A DNA stretch of 64,000 nucleotides from Roseicyclus persicicus (GTDB taxonomy: Bacteria > Pseudomonadota > Alphaproteobacteria > Rhodobacterales > Rhodobacteraceae): the NCBI RefSeq assembly GCF_012395815.1, contig NZ_JAAZQQ010000005.1, positions 62,001 to 126,000 of the forward strand, in the 5' to 3' direction. Both the position numbers and the translations under genes were made by a program. Position 1 is the first letter of the stretch; each line of letters opens with the position of its first letter. This document shows positions 17,638-26,855 of this stretch, in pieces. The notes beneath the pieces are model-generated. The model had not been told where the DNA came from, made no database searches, and worked only from the letters and a program-made list of their open reading frames with translations.

Positions 17638-18588
17638 TCAGTTGATCGCCAGCCCGTCGACCCGGCCGCGTTCGGGCGCCTGGCCGCCGAGGGCACGGGC
17701 GATGGTGGTGACGTTGTGGTCGATCATCCCGAGATAGGTGCCCTCGTAGGTGCCCGGCAAGCCCATGGCGTCGGAATAGAGCTCGCCGCCGATGACGACC
17801 TCGTGGCCCTGCGCGGCGGCGCCCTCGATCAGCGCGCGGATGTTGCGGTCGGAGACCGAGGTTTCGACGAACACCGCGCGGATGTCGCGGGCGACCAGCA
17901 TGTCGACCAGCTCCGCGACGCGCTGCAGGCCGGCCTCGCTTTCGGTCGAGATGCCCTGGATGCCGACCACCTCGAAGCCGTAGGCGGCGCCGAAGTAGTT
18001 GAAGGCGTCATGGGCCGTGACCAGCACGCGCGAGGCCGCCGGGATCGAGGCGAGGACGGTCTGGGAATAGACGGCGAGGTCCGACAGCTCGGCCAGGTGC
18101 GCCTCGGCGTTGGCGGTGAAGGCGTCGGCGTGGTCGGGGGCGACGGCGATCATCGCGTCGCGGGTGGCGAGCACCACGCGGGACCACAGGTTGGGGTTCA
18201 TCCAGACGTGGGGGTCGAAGCGGTCCTCGTAATCCTCGGAGCCGATCAGCTGGGTCTCGGGGATGGCCTCGGCCACCGCGACGACGGGCCGGGTCTCGGC
18301 GAGCTCCAGCAGGAATTCCTCCAGCTGCGCCTCGAGGTAGAGGCCGTTCCACAGCACGAGGTCGGCCTGCGCGGTCGCCACGATGTCGGTGCGCGTCTGG
18401 CGGTAGGCGTGGGGGTCGACGCCGGGGCCCATCAGGGCGGTGACGTCGACGAGATCGCCCCCCACGGCGCGGGCGGCGTCGGCGACCATGCCGGTGGTGG
18501 CGACGATGGTGAGGCGGTCCTGCGCCTGTGCCGGCAGCGCGAGGGCGGCGGCGGCGGCGAGGGAAAGGAGGAGGCGTCGGGTGAGCAT
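17638..18588 (-). CDS. troA: Periplasmic metal-binding protein of ABC transporter (TroA-like, Mn/Zn)
   Basis: 316 residues from the ATG at 18588, with a Sec signal peptide (MLTRRLLLSLAAAAALALPA, cleavage near AQAQD). Cluster A-I binding protein with likely ligands H60 (DPHAYR), H127 (DPHVWMN), H193 (TAHDAFNYF) and D273 (YSDAMG). This His-His-His-Asp set resembles TroA/ZnuA more than the His-His-Glu-Asp of PsaA/SitA, so zinc is possible as well as manganese. There is no long His-rich loop of the ZnuA type. The promoter region carries two Fur-superfamily-like boxes, which favours Mn or Fe. First gene of troABCD. Confidence 0.88.
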   Translation of the reverse strand: MLTRRLLLSLAAAAALALPAQAQDRLTIVATTGMVADAARAVGGDLVDVTALMGPGVDPHAYRQTRTDIVATAQADLVLWNGLYLEAQLEEFLLELAETRPVVAVAEAIPETQLIGSEDYEDRFDPHVWMNPNLWSRVVLATRDAMIAVAPDHADAFTANAEAHLAELSDLAVYSQTVLASIPAASRVLVTAHDAFNYFGAAYGFEVVGIQGISTESEAGLQRVAELVDMLVARDIRAVFVETSVSDRNIRALIEGAAAQGHEVVIGGELYSDAMGLPGTYEGTYLGMIDHNVTTIARALGGQAPERGRVDGLAIN

Positions 18589-18646
18589 CAGGTGGCCCTT
18601 GTGTGCTTGGGTCGCGCGGGCGGGCGCGGTCCGTGCCGTCAGGATG

Positions 18647-18696
18647 GATATTGCGACGCATTCGCAGAAAGTCAAGGTTGTTGCGAATGAGTTGCA
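18647..18696 (-). promoter_or_regulatory. troA promoter with two Fur/Mur-like boxes
   Basis: On the minus strand, TTGACT (18675 to 18670) and AATATC (18652 to 18647) lie 17 bases apart as a weak sigma-70 promoter. Two imperfect 7-1-7 inverted repeats, TGCGACGCATTCGCA (18652-18666) and TGCGAATGAGTTGCA (18682-18696), overlap and precede it; each half-site pair matches at 5 of 7 positions. Placement fits metal-responsive repression by a Fur-superfamily protein (Mur or Fur); the regulator is not in the window. Confidence 0.5.
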
Positions 18697-18746
18697 GAAA
18701 GCGCGCCCCCTGCCCTCGCGGGGTCTTGCGCACCGCGCGGCGGGCG

Positions 18747-18770
18747 GGCGCCTGTCCGCGGGCAGGCGCC
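18747..18770. repeat. Near-perfect 24-bp palindrome, member of the uxuA-troA gap cluster
   Basis: The left half is GGCGCCTGTCCG; the right half matches its reverse complement except for one base. The gap from 18589 to 18929 (341 bases) contains no convincing gene: it holds the troA promoter, this palindrome, a TTATGGCCATAA dyad (18792-18803) and two hairpins nearer to uxuA. The half-word GCGCCTGTCCG recurs in the hairpin at 18842. Confidence 0.5.
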
Positions 18771-18841
18771 GCGACGGTCGAAGGGGGCGCTTTATGGCCA
18801 TAAGGTCATCCCACAGCATGAAGGGTGCGCGCGGGTGGCAA

Positions 18842-18870
18842 AGCGCCTGTCCGGGGGGCGGACAGGCGCT
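18842..18870. terminator. Strong hairpin downstream of uxuA, probable terminator
   Basis: Perfect 11-bp arms AGCGCCTGTCC / GGACAGGCGCT around a 7-base loop; on the minus strand it is followed by TTTGCC. It lies about 60 bases beyond the uxuA stop, where the long sugar operon should end. Confidence 0.55.
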
Positions 18871-18899
18871 CGCCCGGCGCCTTCGGCGCTGTTCGGGCG
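18871..18899. terminator. Second hairpin downstream of uxuA
   Basis: Outer arms CGCCCG/CGGGCG and inner GCGCC-TTC-GGCGC make a two-step stem directly next to the hairpin at 18842. Together they form a tandem stem-loop after uxuA. Confidence 0.45.
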
Positions 18900-18929
18900 G
18901 TTGCGCGCCGAAGTGCCGGTGCCGGCAGG

Positions 18930-20123
18930 TCAGCGGCAGGCCGCCATCACGCCCCTCAGCTCCGCCAGCCCCCGCATCCGGCCGATCAGCGGGTAGCCCG
19001 GCATGTAGGCCCGGTCGAGGTCGGACAGGAGCGCGTGGCCGTGGTCGGGGCGCATGGGGATCACGGCGTCCGCCCTGCCCTCCCCTGCCCTGCGCGCCTC
19101 CTCCGCCGTCAGCGCGCGGATGGTGGCGACCATGTCGGTGTCGCCGGCCAGATGCGCGCTTTCGGTGAAGCTGCACTTGCCGCCGCGCATCGGCCCGCGG
19201 GTGGTGTTGCGCAGGTGGACGAAATGGATGTGCGGGCCGAGCCGTTCGATGAAGCGGACCGGGTCGAACGCCGGATCGACACCGAGGGAGCCGGTGCAGA
19301 AGGTGATCCCGTTGGCGGGGCTCGGCACCGCGTCGACCAGCCGGGCGTAGTCGTCCTCGGTCGACACGATGCGCGGCAGGCCCAGCAGCGCAAAGGGCGG
19401 GTCGTCGGGGTGGCAGCAGAGCCGCAGGCCCAGCGCCTCGGCGGTGGGCACCACCTGTTCGAGGAAATCCGTGAGGTTCTGCCGCAACCGGCCCGCGTCG
19501 ATCCCGTCGTAGCGGGCAAGGGCCGCGCGGATGTCGTCCATGCCCCAGTGCTCGGCCGCGCCGGGCAGGCCCTTGAGGATGTTCTCGGCCAGCATCGGGC
19601 CGAGGGCTTCGCCCGCGCGGTCCCATTCGGCCCGGGCCTCGGCGCGCAGATCCTCGGGGTAGTCCGCCTCGGCGCCGGGACGCCGCAGCACATGCAGGTC
19701 GAAGACCGCGAGATGGAGCAGCTCGAAATGCATCGCGGTGCCGCCGCCCCTGACCGGGTGGCGCAGGTCGGTGCGGGTCCAGTCCAGCACCGGCATGAAG
19801 TTGTAGCAGATCACCCGCAGCCCCGCGGCGGCGAGGTGATGGAGGCTCTCGCGCCAGGCCGCGACGTGGTCCCGCCAGGGGCCGCTTTGCGTCTTGATCG
19901 CCTCGGAGACCGGCAGGCTTTCGACCACGTCCCAGGTCAGGCCCGTGGGCGCGTCGGGCGGCCCTTCGATCTGGCGCTTGCGGGCGGCGATCTCGGCGGG
20001 CGTCCAGACCTGCCCGGTGGGGACATGGTGCAGCGCCGAGACGATGCCCTCCGCGCCGGTCTGCACGATCTCGTGGATCGCGATGTCGTCGCCGGGGCCG
20101 AACCAGCGCCAGGTCTCGCGCAT
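18930..20123 (-). CDS. uxuA: Mannonate dehydratase
   Basis: Converts D-mannonate to 2-keto-3-deoxygluconate, the step after UxuB. 397 residues of the xylose-isomerase-like barrel family: MRETWRWFGPGDD at the N-terminus, CYNFMPVLDWTRT, CCHPDDPP, NGITFCTGSLG, HLRNT and RPDHGH near the end are UxuA marks. Last gene of a minus-strand operon with a sugar ABC transporter; one base separates it from the ATPase gene stop. With uxaC and uxuB at 1785-4524 the route from glucuronate to KDG is complete, though in two loci. Confidence 0.94.
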   Translation of the reverse strand: MRETWRWFGPGDDIAIHEIVQTGAEGIVSALHHVPTGQVWTPAEIAARKRQIEGPPDAPTGLTWDVVESLPVSEAIKTQSGPWRDHVAAWRESLHHLAAAGLRVICYNFMPVLDWTRTDLRHPVRGGGTAMHFELLHLAVFDLHVLRRPGAEADYPEDLRAEARAEWDRAGEALGPMLAENILKGLPGAAEHWGMDDIRAALARYDGIDAGRLRQNLTDFLEQVVPTAEALGLRLCCHPDDPPFALLGLPRIVSTEDDYARLVDAVPSPANGITFCTGSLGVDPAFDPVRFIERLGPHIHFVHLRNTTRGPMRGGKCSFTESAHLAGDTDMVATIRALTAEEARRAGEGRADAVIPMRPDHGHALLSDLDRAYMPGYPLIGRMRGLAELRGVMAACR

Positions 20124-20124
20124 C

Positions 20125-21204
<1,080 letters not shown>

Positions 21205-21238
21205 CACTTGCCCCCCGACTTTTCTTGATGCGCGGCTG

Positions 21239-22291
21239 TCATTTGCCACCCGTCGACGCAATGCCAGTGGCGATGTATTTCTGCAGGAACATGAAGACCA
21301 TGGCGATGGGCAGGAGGGTGAGCACGGTCATCGCCAGAAGCGAGGACCATTGCGTCTGCAGCTCGCCCTGGAAGGAGTTGAGCGCGAGCTGCAGGGTGAA
21401 GTTCTCGGACTGGGTCAGCACGATCAGCGGCCAGAGGAAATCGTTCCAGCGCCACATGATGGCGAGGATCGCCAGCACCGCGATGGCGGGTGCGGACAAG
21501 GGCAGGATGATACGCCAGTAGATCTTCCATTCGCTCGCCTTGTCCATCCGGGCGGCGTCGAGGATCTCGTCGGGGATGGTCAGCATGTATTGCCGCAGGA
21601 GGAACACGCCCGTGGGCGTGGCCGCGCCGGGGATGATGACGCCCCAGAGGCTGTTGAACATGCCCAGTTCCGTGACGATCAGGAACAGCGGCACCAGCAC
21701 CACCGTCTGCGGGATCATCAGCGTGCCGATGACGAGGAGAAGGACGACCGTGCGCCCGCGAAAGTCGTATTTCGACAGCGCGAAGGCGGCCATGCTGTTG
21801 GTCAGCAGCATGATGAGCGTCGCCGTCACCGTGATGAAGGTCGAGTTCCAGAAGTAGAGCAGGAAATTGAAGCGGCCGAACAGCTCGGTGTAGTTCTCGG
21901 TCGCCAGCGTGAAGCGTTCGACGGGGACGCGGTCGGCGATGGCGATGGTCAGCCGCTCCTCGGGGTTGGCGGGGTCGACCATCTGCGCCTGCAGGCCGAC
22001 GCGGCGGAGCTGGGCGAGGATCATGCCCGCGTGCTCGCCGGCGGTGATCTCGAACAGCGGCAGGGGGTCGGCGTAACCGTCGAGCGTGATGGTCTGCTGC
22101 TGGTAGGGCAGGAAGGTGGGCGGGTAGCGCTGCAGGTCGGCCTCGGTCTTGAAGCTGGAGAGCACCAGCCAGATGACCGGGAAGAACATCAGGAACACGC
22201 CGAGGAACAGGTAGCCGTAGCTGGCCCAGTCGGTCCAGTGCAGGCGGGCGCCGCCGCGGGTGGCGCTGAGGAAGGCCCATGTGCGGCTCAT
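21239..22291 (-). CDS. Sugar ABC transporter permease, MalG-like, with periplasmic insertion
   Basis: 350 residues, six predicted helices, EAA loop EILDAARMDKASEWKIYWRIILP. Compared with ordinary MalG-type permeases (about 280 residues) there are roughly 65 extra residues after helix 1 (about 65-130), placing a small soluble segment in the periplasm. It is separated from the first permease by 105 bases that carry three tandem palindromes. Confidence 0.9.
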   Translation of the reverse strand: MSRTWAFLSATRGGARLHWTDWASYGYLFLGVFLMFFPVIWLVLSSFKTEADLQRYPPTFLPYQQQTITLDGYADPLPLFEITAGEHAGMILAQLRRVGLQAQMVDPANPEERLTIAIADRVPVERFTLATENYTELFGRFNFLLYFWNSTFITVTATLIMLLTNSMAAFALSKYDFRGRTVVLLLVIGTLMIPQTVVLVPLFLIVTELGMFNSLWGVIIPGAATPTGVFLLRQYMLTIPDEILDAARMDKASEWKIYWRIILPLSAPAIAVLAILAIMWRWNDFLWPLIVLTQSENFTLQLALNSFQGELQTQWSSLLAMTVLTLLPIAMVFMFLQKYIATGIASTGGK

Positions 22292-22308
22292 GGTGTCACC
22301 CCCCGCAG

Positions 22309-22375
22309 CGGAAAACGCGCGTTTTCCGGCTGGGAAAACTGCAGTTTTCCCATGCGTTTTGCTGCAGCAAAACGC
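22309..22375. repeat. Array of three tandem perfect palindromes, 23-bp pitch
   Basis: Between the two permease genes lie three perfect palindromes: 22309-22328 (arm CGGAAAACGC), 22331-22352 (arm TGGGAAAACTG) and 22354-22375 (arm GCGTTTTGCTG). Their centres are exactly 23 bp apart. All contain AAAAC/GTTTT. In RNA each would fold as a hairpin, and neighbouring arms (GTTTTCC with GGAAAAC) could pair instead, giving alternative folds. Possible roles are operonic attenuation, mRNA end protection, or a small family repeat. No coding sequence spans it. Confidence 0.85.
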
Positions 22376-22396
22376 CCCCCTCGTATGGACCTGAGA

Positions 22397-23440
22397 TCAG
22401 CCATTTGCCGACCTCCGGCTCACCCACAGCTGCACCAGCGTCAGCACCACCAGCACGCCCGCCACCATCAGCGACGCCGCCGCCGCCAGCCCGAACAGCC
22501 TTGGCGCGCCGGCGAAGCCCTCCTCGTAGATGTACTGGATGATGAAGGTCGTCGCCGTCCCCGGGCCGCCGCCGGTGAAGGCGTAGACCTCGTCGAAGGT
22601 CTGCACCCCCTTGATCAGCGCCAGCACCAGCACCACCAGCATGGTGGGCGACAGCAAGGGCAGGGTGATGCGGCGGAACACCCGCCAGGGCGAGGCGCGG
22701 TCCATCGTCGCCGCCTCGTAGACATCGCGCGGGATCGCCTGCAGGCCCGCCAGCAGGATCAGGGTGTAGAACCCCATGTGGGCCCAGACCGACAGGAACA
22801 CCGACCAGCCGAAGGCCCAGTCGGCATCGACCATCCAGTTGTAGCCGCCCACCCCGGTCCAGTCGAGAAAGGCGTTCAGCACGCCCTCGCGCTGCAGGAT
22901 CCATTTCCAGATCAGGGCGACGACGACGGGCGAGAGCAGCACGGGAAAGAAGAACACCGCGCGGAAGAAGCCACGCGCGCGGATCTCGCGGTTGAGCACG
23001 ATCGCGGTCAGGAGCGAGAATCCGACCATGATCCCGACCTGCAGCGTCACGAACCACAGCGTGTTCCAGACCGCGCGCCAGAACTTGTCCTCGCGGCAGG
23101 AGTTGGGGTCGAGGTAATTCGCGCAGTCGGTCAGGAACCCGAAATTCTCGGCCCCCACATAGGGCCGATCGGCCAGCAGCACGTTGGCCCCGCCGGTGGT
23201 GGCATAGGCCACGTTCAGGATCACGGGCAAAAAGGCGAAAAGGCCGAACAGCAGCAGGTTCGGCAGCAGGAACACCCAGGCCAGCCGGTGGATGCCCAGC
23301 ATCCGCTGCAGCGCGAGCATGGGGATCTCGATCACCCGCATGACGGGCGAGATCAGGCACAGGAACAGGCCGTCGGTCCGGGCCGGTGTCGCGGGGGTCG
23401 GGGCGGGCGCGGCTGCGCCCTGCCCCGTGGTCTCGGCCAA
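22397..23440 (-). CDS. Sugar ABC transporter permease, MalF-like
   Basis: 347 residues with a soluble N-terminal segment (about 50 residues) before six or more membrane helices. EAA loop DVYEAATMDRASPWRVFRRITLP; FDEVYAFTGGGPGTATTFI is the usual CUT1 motif near the last helices. Two bases separate it from the binding-protein stop. Partner of the MalG-like permease on the other side of the palindrome array. Confidence 0.92.
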   Translation of the reverse strand: MAETTGQGAAAPAPTPATPARTDGLFLCLISPVMRVIEIPMLALQRMLGIHRLAWVFLLPNLLLFGLFAFLPVILNVAYATTGGANVLLADRPYVGAENFGFLTDCANYLDPNSCREDKFWRAVWNTLWFVTLQVGIMVGFSLLTAIVLNREIRARGFFRAVFFFPVLLSPVVVALIWKWILQREGVLNAFLDWTGVGGYNWMVDADWAFGWSVFLSVWAHMGFYTLILLAGLQAIPRDVYEAATMDRASPWRVFRRITLPLLSPTMLVVLVLALIKGVQTFDEVYAFTGGGPGTATTFIIQYIYEEGFAGAPRLFGLAAAASLMVAGVLVVLTLVQLWVSRRSANG

Positions 23441-23442
23441 GG

Positions 23443-24699
23443 TTACTGGCTCGCGGCCATGGCGGCGGCGAGGTCCTCGCCCATCCGCGCGACCGCGTCA
23501 TCGACGCTCAGCTCGCCCACGATGGCCTGGCTCAGGCGCTCGACCGTGATGCCGAACATCGCCCGGTTGCCGGCATAGCCCTGGTAGGCGAAGGCGATCG
23601 GCGACACGTCCGCGAGATCGGCGGCAAAGGCGGTCAGCGCCTCCTGCGCGGCCGGCGAGGCGCCCTCGAACTGCACGCCCGCCGAGGCCACCGCCGCATG
23701 GGCCGGCAGGTTGCGGGTGCGCGCCGCGACCTCGGCGTAGATGTCCTCCTGCGCGAGGAAGTCGATCACGGCCGCCACGATCTCGGGGTGCTGGGTCTGC
23801 TCGAAGCCGACGATGCCGGCCCCGCCGGGCATCCCCGAGCAGGCGCCCGCCGGGCCGCAGGGGCTGCCCACGACCTGCCAGTCGAACAGGTCGCCGACCT
23901 GGCTGTCCATGCGGCCCACCTGCCAGCTGCCCGAGTAGTAGAACACGAGCTGGCCGTTGATGAACTCCTGCGCGGCGTCCTGGTAGGTCGCGCCGCCCTG
24001 GCTGGCCCAGACGTCACGGGCAAAGGTGCCGTCCTCGTTCCAGCCGACGAAGGCCGCCGCGAAGGGGCCGAAGCCCTCGAAGCTGCCGTTGCCCTCGGCG
24101 TCGAAATACTGCGCGCCGTAGCTGATCGCGGGGCCCGCGACGCGGTGGCCCGAGCGGTCGATCGCCATCGGGAAGGGCGTGCCGGTGGCCTCGGCCACGG
24201 CGCGGGAGGCCGCCGCCCAGTCGTCCCAGGTCGCCGTCGAGCCGGGCATCGCGATGCCGGCCTGCTCGAACAGGGTGGCGTTCACGAAGGCGCCGGTGAT
24301 GGTCAGCTGGCTGTGCAGGCCGTAGTAGCCCTGCCGGTCGCCGACGCGGTACCAGTTCAGGATCGGGCCGAAGCTCGCGTCCCAGTAGCCGGTGTCGATG
24401 TGCGGCGCGAGGTCGAGGTAATACTGGTTCAGGCCGCCCAGGTCGGTGACCTTGGCCATGTCGGGGCCGGTGCCCGCGGCGAGCTGCACCGGCAGGTTTT
24501 CGAGGATCGCCTGGTAGGGCACCACGTCCACCACCACGTCGACGCCGGGGTTGGCGGCCTCGAAGCGGGTCAGGACGTCGTCGTAGACCTCGCACTCGTT
24601 GCCGTCCGAATAGCACATGAAGCGGATTTCCTGCGCCATCGCCGGGGCGGCGAGCCCGAGCGCGAGCGCAGTTGTGCCGAGCAGTTTCCAGTGGTTCAT
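23443..24699 (-). CDS. Extracellular solute-binding protein (sugar ABC transporter, family 1)
   Basis: 418 residues with a Sec signal peptide (MNHWKLLGTTALALGLAAPAMA). Periplasmic type-I sugar-binding protein: CEVYDDVLTRFEAANPGVDV, LPVQLAAGTGPDMAKV, and the later YSGSWQVGRM are typical. Operon context with UxuA and three sugar oxidoreductases suggests a uronate-containing glycoside or sugar acid as ligand; the ligand cannot be read from the sequence. Confidence 0.9.
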   Translation of the reverse strand: MNHWKLLGTTALALGLAAPAMAQEIRFMCYSDGNECEVYDDVLTRFEAANPGVDVVVDVVPYQAILENLPVQLAAGTGPDMAKVTDLGGLNQYYLDLAPHIDTGYWDASFGPILNWYRVGDRQGYYGLHSQLTITGAFVNATLFEQAGIAMPGSTATWDDWAAASRAVAEATGTPFPMAIDRSGHRVAGPAISYGAQYFDAEGNGSFEGFGPFAAAFVGWNEDGTFARDVWASQGGATYQDAAQEFINGQLVFYYSGSWQVGRMDSQVGDLFDWQVVGSPCGPAGACSGMPGGAGIVGFEQTQHPEIVAAVIDFLAQEDIYAEVAARTRNLPAHAAVASAGVQFEGASPAAQEALTAFAADLADVSPIAFAYQGYAGNRAMFGITVERLSQAIVGELSVDDAVARMGEDLAAAMAASQ

Positions 24700-24771
24700 G
24701 ATGTCCTCCCTTGGGCGCAGGGTCGTTCCCCCGCAGAACCGTTACGGTCTTTCCGGTCTTTGCGTCCGGTC

Positions 24772-25860
24772 TCAGCCGCGCCCCGGGCCGCTTGTCGCGG
24801 TCTCTCGGGGCAGCCAGCTTGCGTAGAACTCTGAGCCGATTGTGAGCGGTAACGCAACCTCTTTGCCGCCCCTTGCCGCCTCGTAAACCGCGGTCACCAG
24901 CTCGATCGACCGGCGCCCGTCGGCCAGCGTCACCTCGCGGCCCGGCCGGCCCGCCAGCGCCTCGGCGATGGCCTCGAAATAGCCGGCAAAGCCCGCGCGC
25001 GGCCGGGGCAGCGCGGCCAGCGTCGCGTCGACCTGCGGCTGCCGGGCGGGGTCGCGGGCGACAAAGCGCCAGTCGCCCTCGGCGGGCGCGTAGGGGGTGT
25101 CGCCCGAGGTGGCGGTCAGGTGCTCGAACACGAGGCGCAGGCGCGTGGTGTCCGTGGCGGCCCCCAGCGTCACCGACGAGGTGGCGAGCGCGCCGGTGTC
25201 GAAGCGCAGCGCGATGGCGGCGCAATCCTCGGTCTCGATCGGGTTCACGCGGGTTGCGACCTGCGCGGCTACCCCCGCGGGCTGGCCGAAATAGCGGCAC
25301 AAGAGGTCGTGGTTGTGGATCGCGTGGCCCAGCACCGCGCCGCCGCGTTCGCCCGCCCAGGTGCCGCGCCAGGGCACGGCGTAGTAGGCCGCACCGCGGT
25401 TCCAGTGGGTTTCCAGCGCGGCGACCTGCGGCCGGCCCGCCAGGCCCGCCGCGATCAGCGCGTCCAGCGCGGCCGTGCCGCGGCCGTAGCGGTACTGGAA
25501 CACCGGGAACAGGCGGCGGCCGCTGCGGGTTTCGGCCTCGGCCAGCCTGTCGCAATCGGCCAGCGAGGGGGCGATGGGTTTTTCCAGCACCACGTGCTTG
25601 CCCGCCTCCAGCGCCTGCACGGCGACGGGCACATGCAGGTGCGGCGGCAGGCAGACGTCGACCAGGTGGATGTCGGGGTCGTTCAGGGCATCAGCAAGGT
25701 CGGTGCCGAGGCGGATCGCGGGGTCGCCCGCCGCCACCTCCGCCGCCCGCGCGGGGTCGAGGTCGACCAGACGGCGGACGGTGAAGCGGTCGGACAGCGC
25801 GCGGTAGCCGGCCAGGTGCTCGCGCCCGATCCCCGCGCCGAGGATTGCGACGCCGATCAT
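24772..25860 (-). CDS. Gfo/Idh/MocA family oxidoreductase (third in operon)
   Basis: 362 residues. N-terminal NAD(P)-binding fold GVAILGAGIGREHL, the catalytic-loop motif VVLEKPIAPS and the C-terminal His in LGHAIHNHDLL are intact. Acts probably on a sugar, sugar acid or inositol ring, oxidising a secondary alcohol. It overlaps the preceding family member by four bases (ATGA). Confidence 0.85.
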   Translation of the reverse strand: MIGVAILGAGIGREHLAGYRALSDRFTVRRLVDLDPARAAEVAAGDPAIRLGTDLADALNDPDIHLVDVCLPPHLHVPVAVQALEAGKHVVLEKPIAPSLADCDRLAEAETRSGRRLFPVFQYRYGRGTAALDALIAAGLAGRPQVAALETHWNRGAAYYAVPWRGTWAGERGGAVLGHAIHNHDLLCRYFGQPAGVAAQVATRVNPIETEDCAAIALRFDTGALATSSVTLGAATDTTRLRLVFEHLTATSGDTPYAPAEGDWRFVARDPARQPQVDATLAALPRPRAGFAGYFEAIAEALAGRPGREVTLADGRRSIELVTAVYEAARGGKEVALPLTIGSEFYASWLPRETATSGPGRG

Positions 25861-26855
25861 GCGCGGCCCTCGGCGATGGCCTGCGCCCTGAGCGCCAGTT
25901 CCATCACCTTGAAGGCGTGGGCCTGGGGCATGGCGGTTTCGGTCCGGTCGCGGATGTCGGCGATCAGCCGCGCGAAATAGGGCAGACCCGCGCCGCTCGC
26001 GTCGATCCGCTCGCAGCGGCTGCCGTTGACGAGGATCAGGTGGTCGGTGCCGGGCTGGCCCACGTCGACATACTTGCGCAGCTCGATGTAGCCCCCGGTG
26101 CCGAGGATGGTCAGCCGCCCGTCGCCCCAGGTCGGCAGCGCGTCGGGGGTGTACCAGTCGACGCGGATGTAGCCCTGCCCGCGGTCGGACCTGAGCGCGA
26201 TTTCCCCGAGATCCTGCAGGCCCGGGTCGGCGGGGTTGGCGAAGTTGCCGACGCTGGCCAGCGTGACCTCGGCGTCGGTCGAGCCGGTGAAGAACAGGAA
26301 CTGGTCGATCTGGTGGCTGGCGATGTCGGTCAGAATCCCGCCATAGGCGTCGCGGTCAAAGAACCAGTCGGGCCGCGTGGCGCGGTTCAGGCGATGGGGC
26401 CCAAGGCCCACGGTCTGCACGACGCGGCCGATGGCGCCCTGCGCGACCAGCTCGGCGGCCAGCGTCACGCTGGGCACCTCGAAGCGTTCCGAGAAATCGA
26501 CCGACCAGATGCGGCCCGTCCTCGCCTGAACCGACCGGAGTTCGGCCAGCTGCGCCTCGGTGGTGCAGCCGGGCTTGTCGACCATCACGTCCTTGCCGGC
26601 CTCCATCGCGCGCACGGCCCAGGCCGCCCGGTCGCGGGGGATGCAGGAAATGGCGATCAGGTCGATCTGAGGGTCGTCCAGCAGGGCCTGCGGGTCGGCC
26701 ACGCGGGGCACGGACGGAAAGCGCTCCACGAAGCCGTCCAGCGTGTTGGGCGCGCCGTCCGTCCACCAGCCGGCGAACTCGGCGCCTTCCGCGATCAGGT
26801 TCGCGGCCATGCCGTAGATATGGCGGTGGTCGATGCCGATGGCGGCGAATTTCAT
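25857..26855 (-). CDS. Gfo/Idh/MocA family oxidoreductase (second in operon, DKP variant)
   Basis: 332 residues. The nucleotide-binding start is FAAIGIDHRHIYGMAAN rather than the common GxGxxG, and the EKP motif reads VMVDKPGC with Asp for Glu. The His region is ASHQIDQFLFF. These changes set it apart from its two neighbours and suggest a different substrate or a binding-only role. Overlaps both flanking genes by ATGA. Confidence 0.78.
   Translation of the reverse strand: MKFAAIGIDHRHIYGMAANLIAEGAEFAGWWTDGAPNTLDGFVERFPSVPRVADPQALLDDPQIDLIAISCIPRDRAAWAVRAMEAGKDVMVDKPGCTTEAQLAELRSVQARTGRIWSVDFSERFEVPSVTLAAELVAQGAIGRVVQTVGLGPHRLNRATRPDWFFDRDAYGGILTDIASHQIDQFLFFTGSTDAEVTLASVGNFANPADPGLQDLGEIALRSDRGQGYIRVDWYTPDALPTWGDGRLTILGTGGYIELRKYVDVGQPGTDHLILVNGSRCERIDASGAGLPYFARLIADIRDRTETAMPQAHAFKVMELALRAQAIAEGRA

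Noticed and set aside
24840-24857. A stretch resembling the E. coli lac operator (TTGTGAGCGGTAACGCAA)
   Set aside because: It lies inside the C-terminal coding part of an oxidoreductase, is not a clean palindrome, and no lacI-family gene is nearby.
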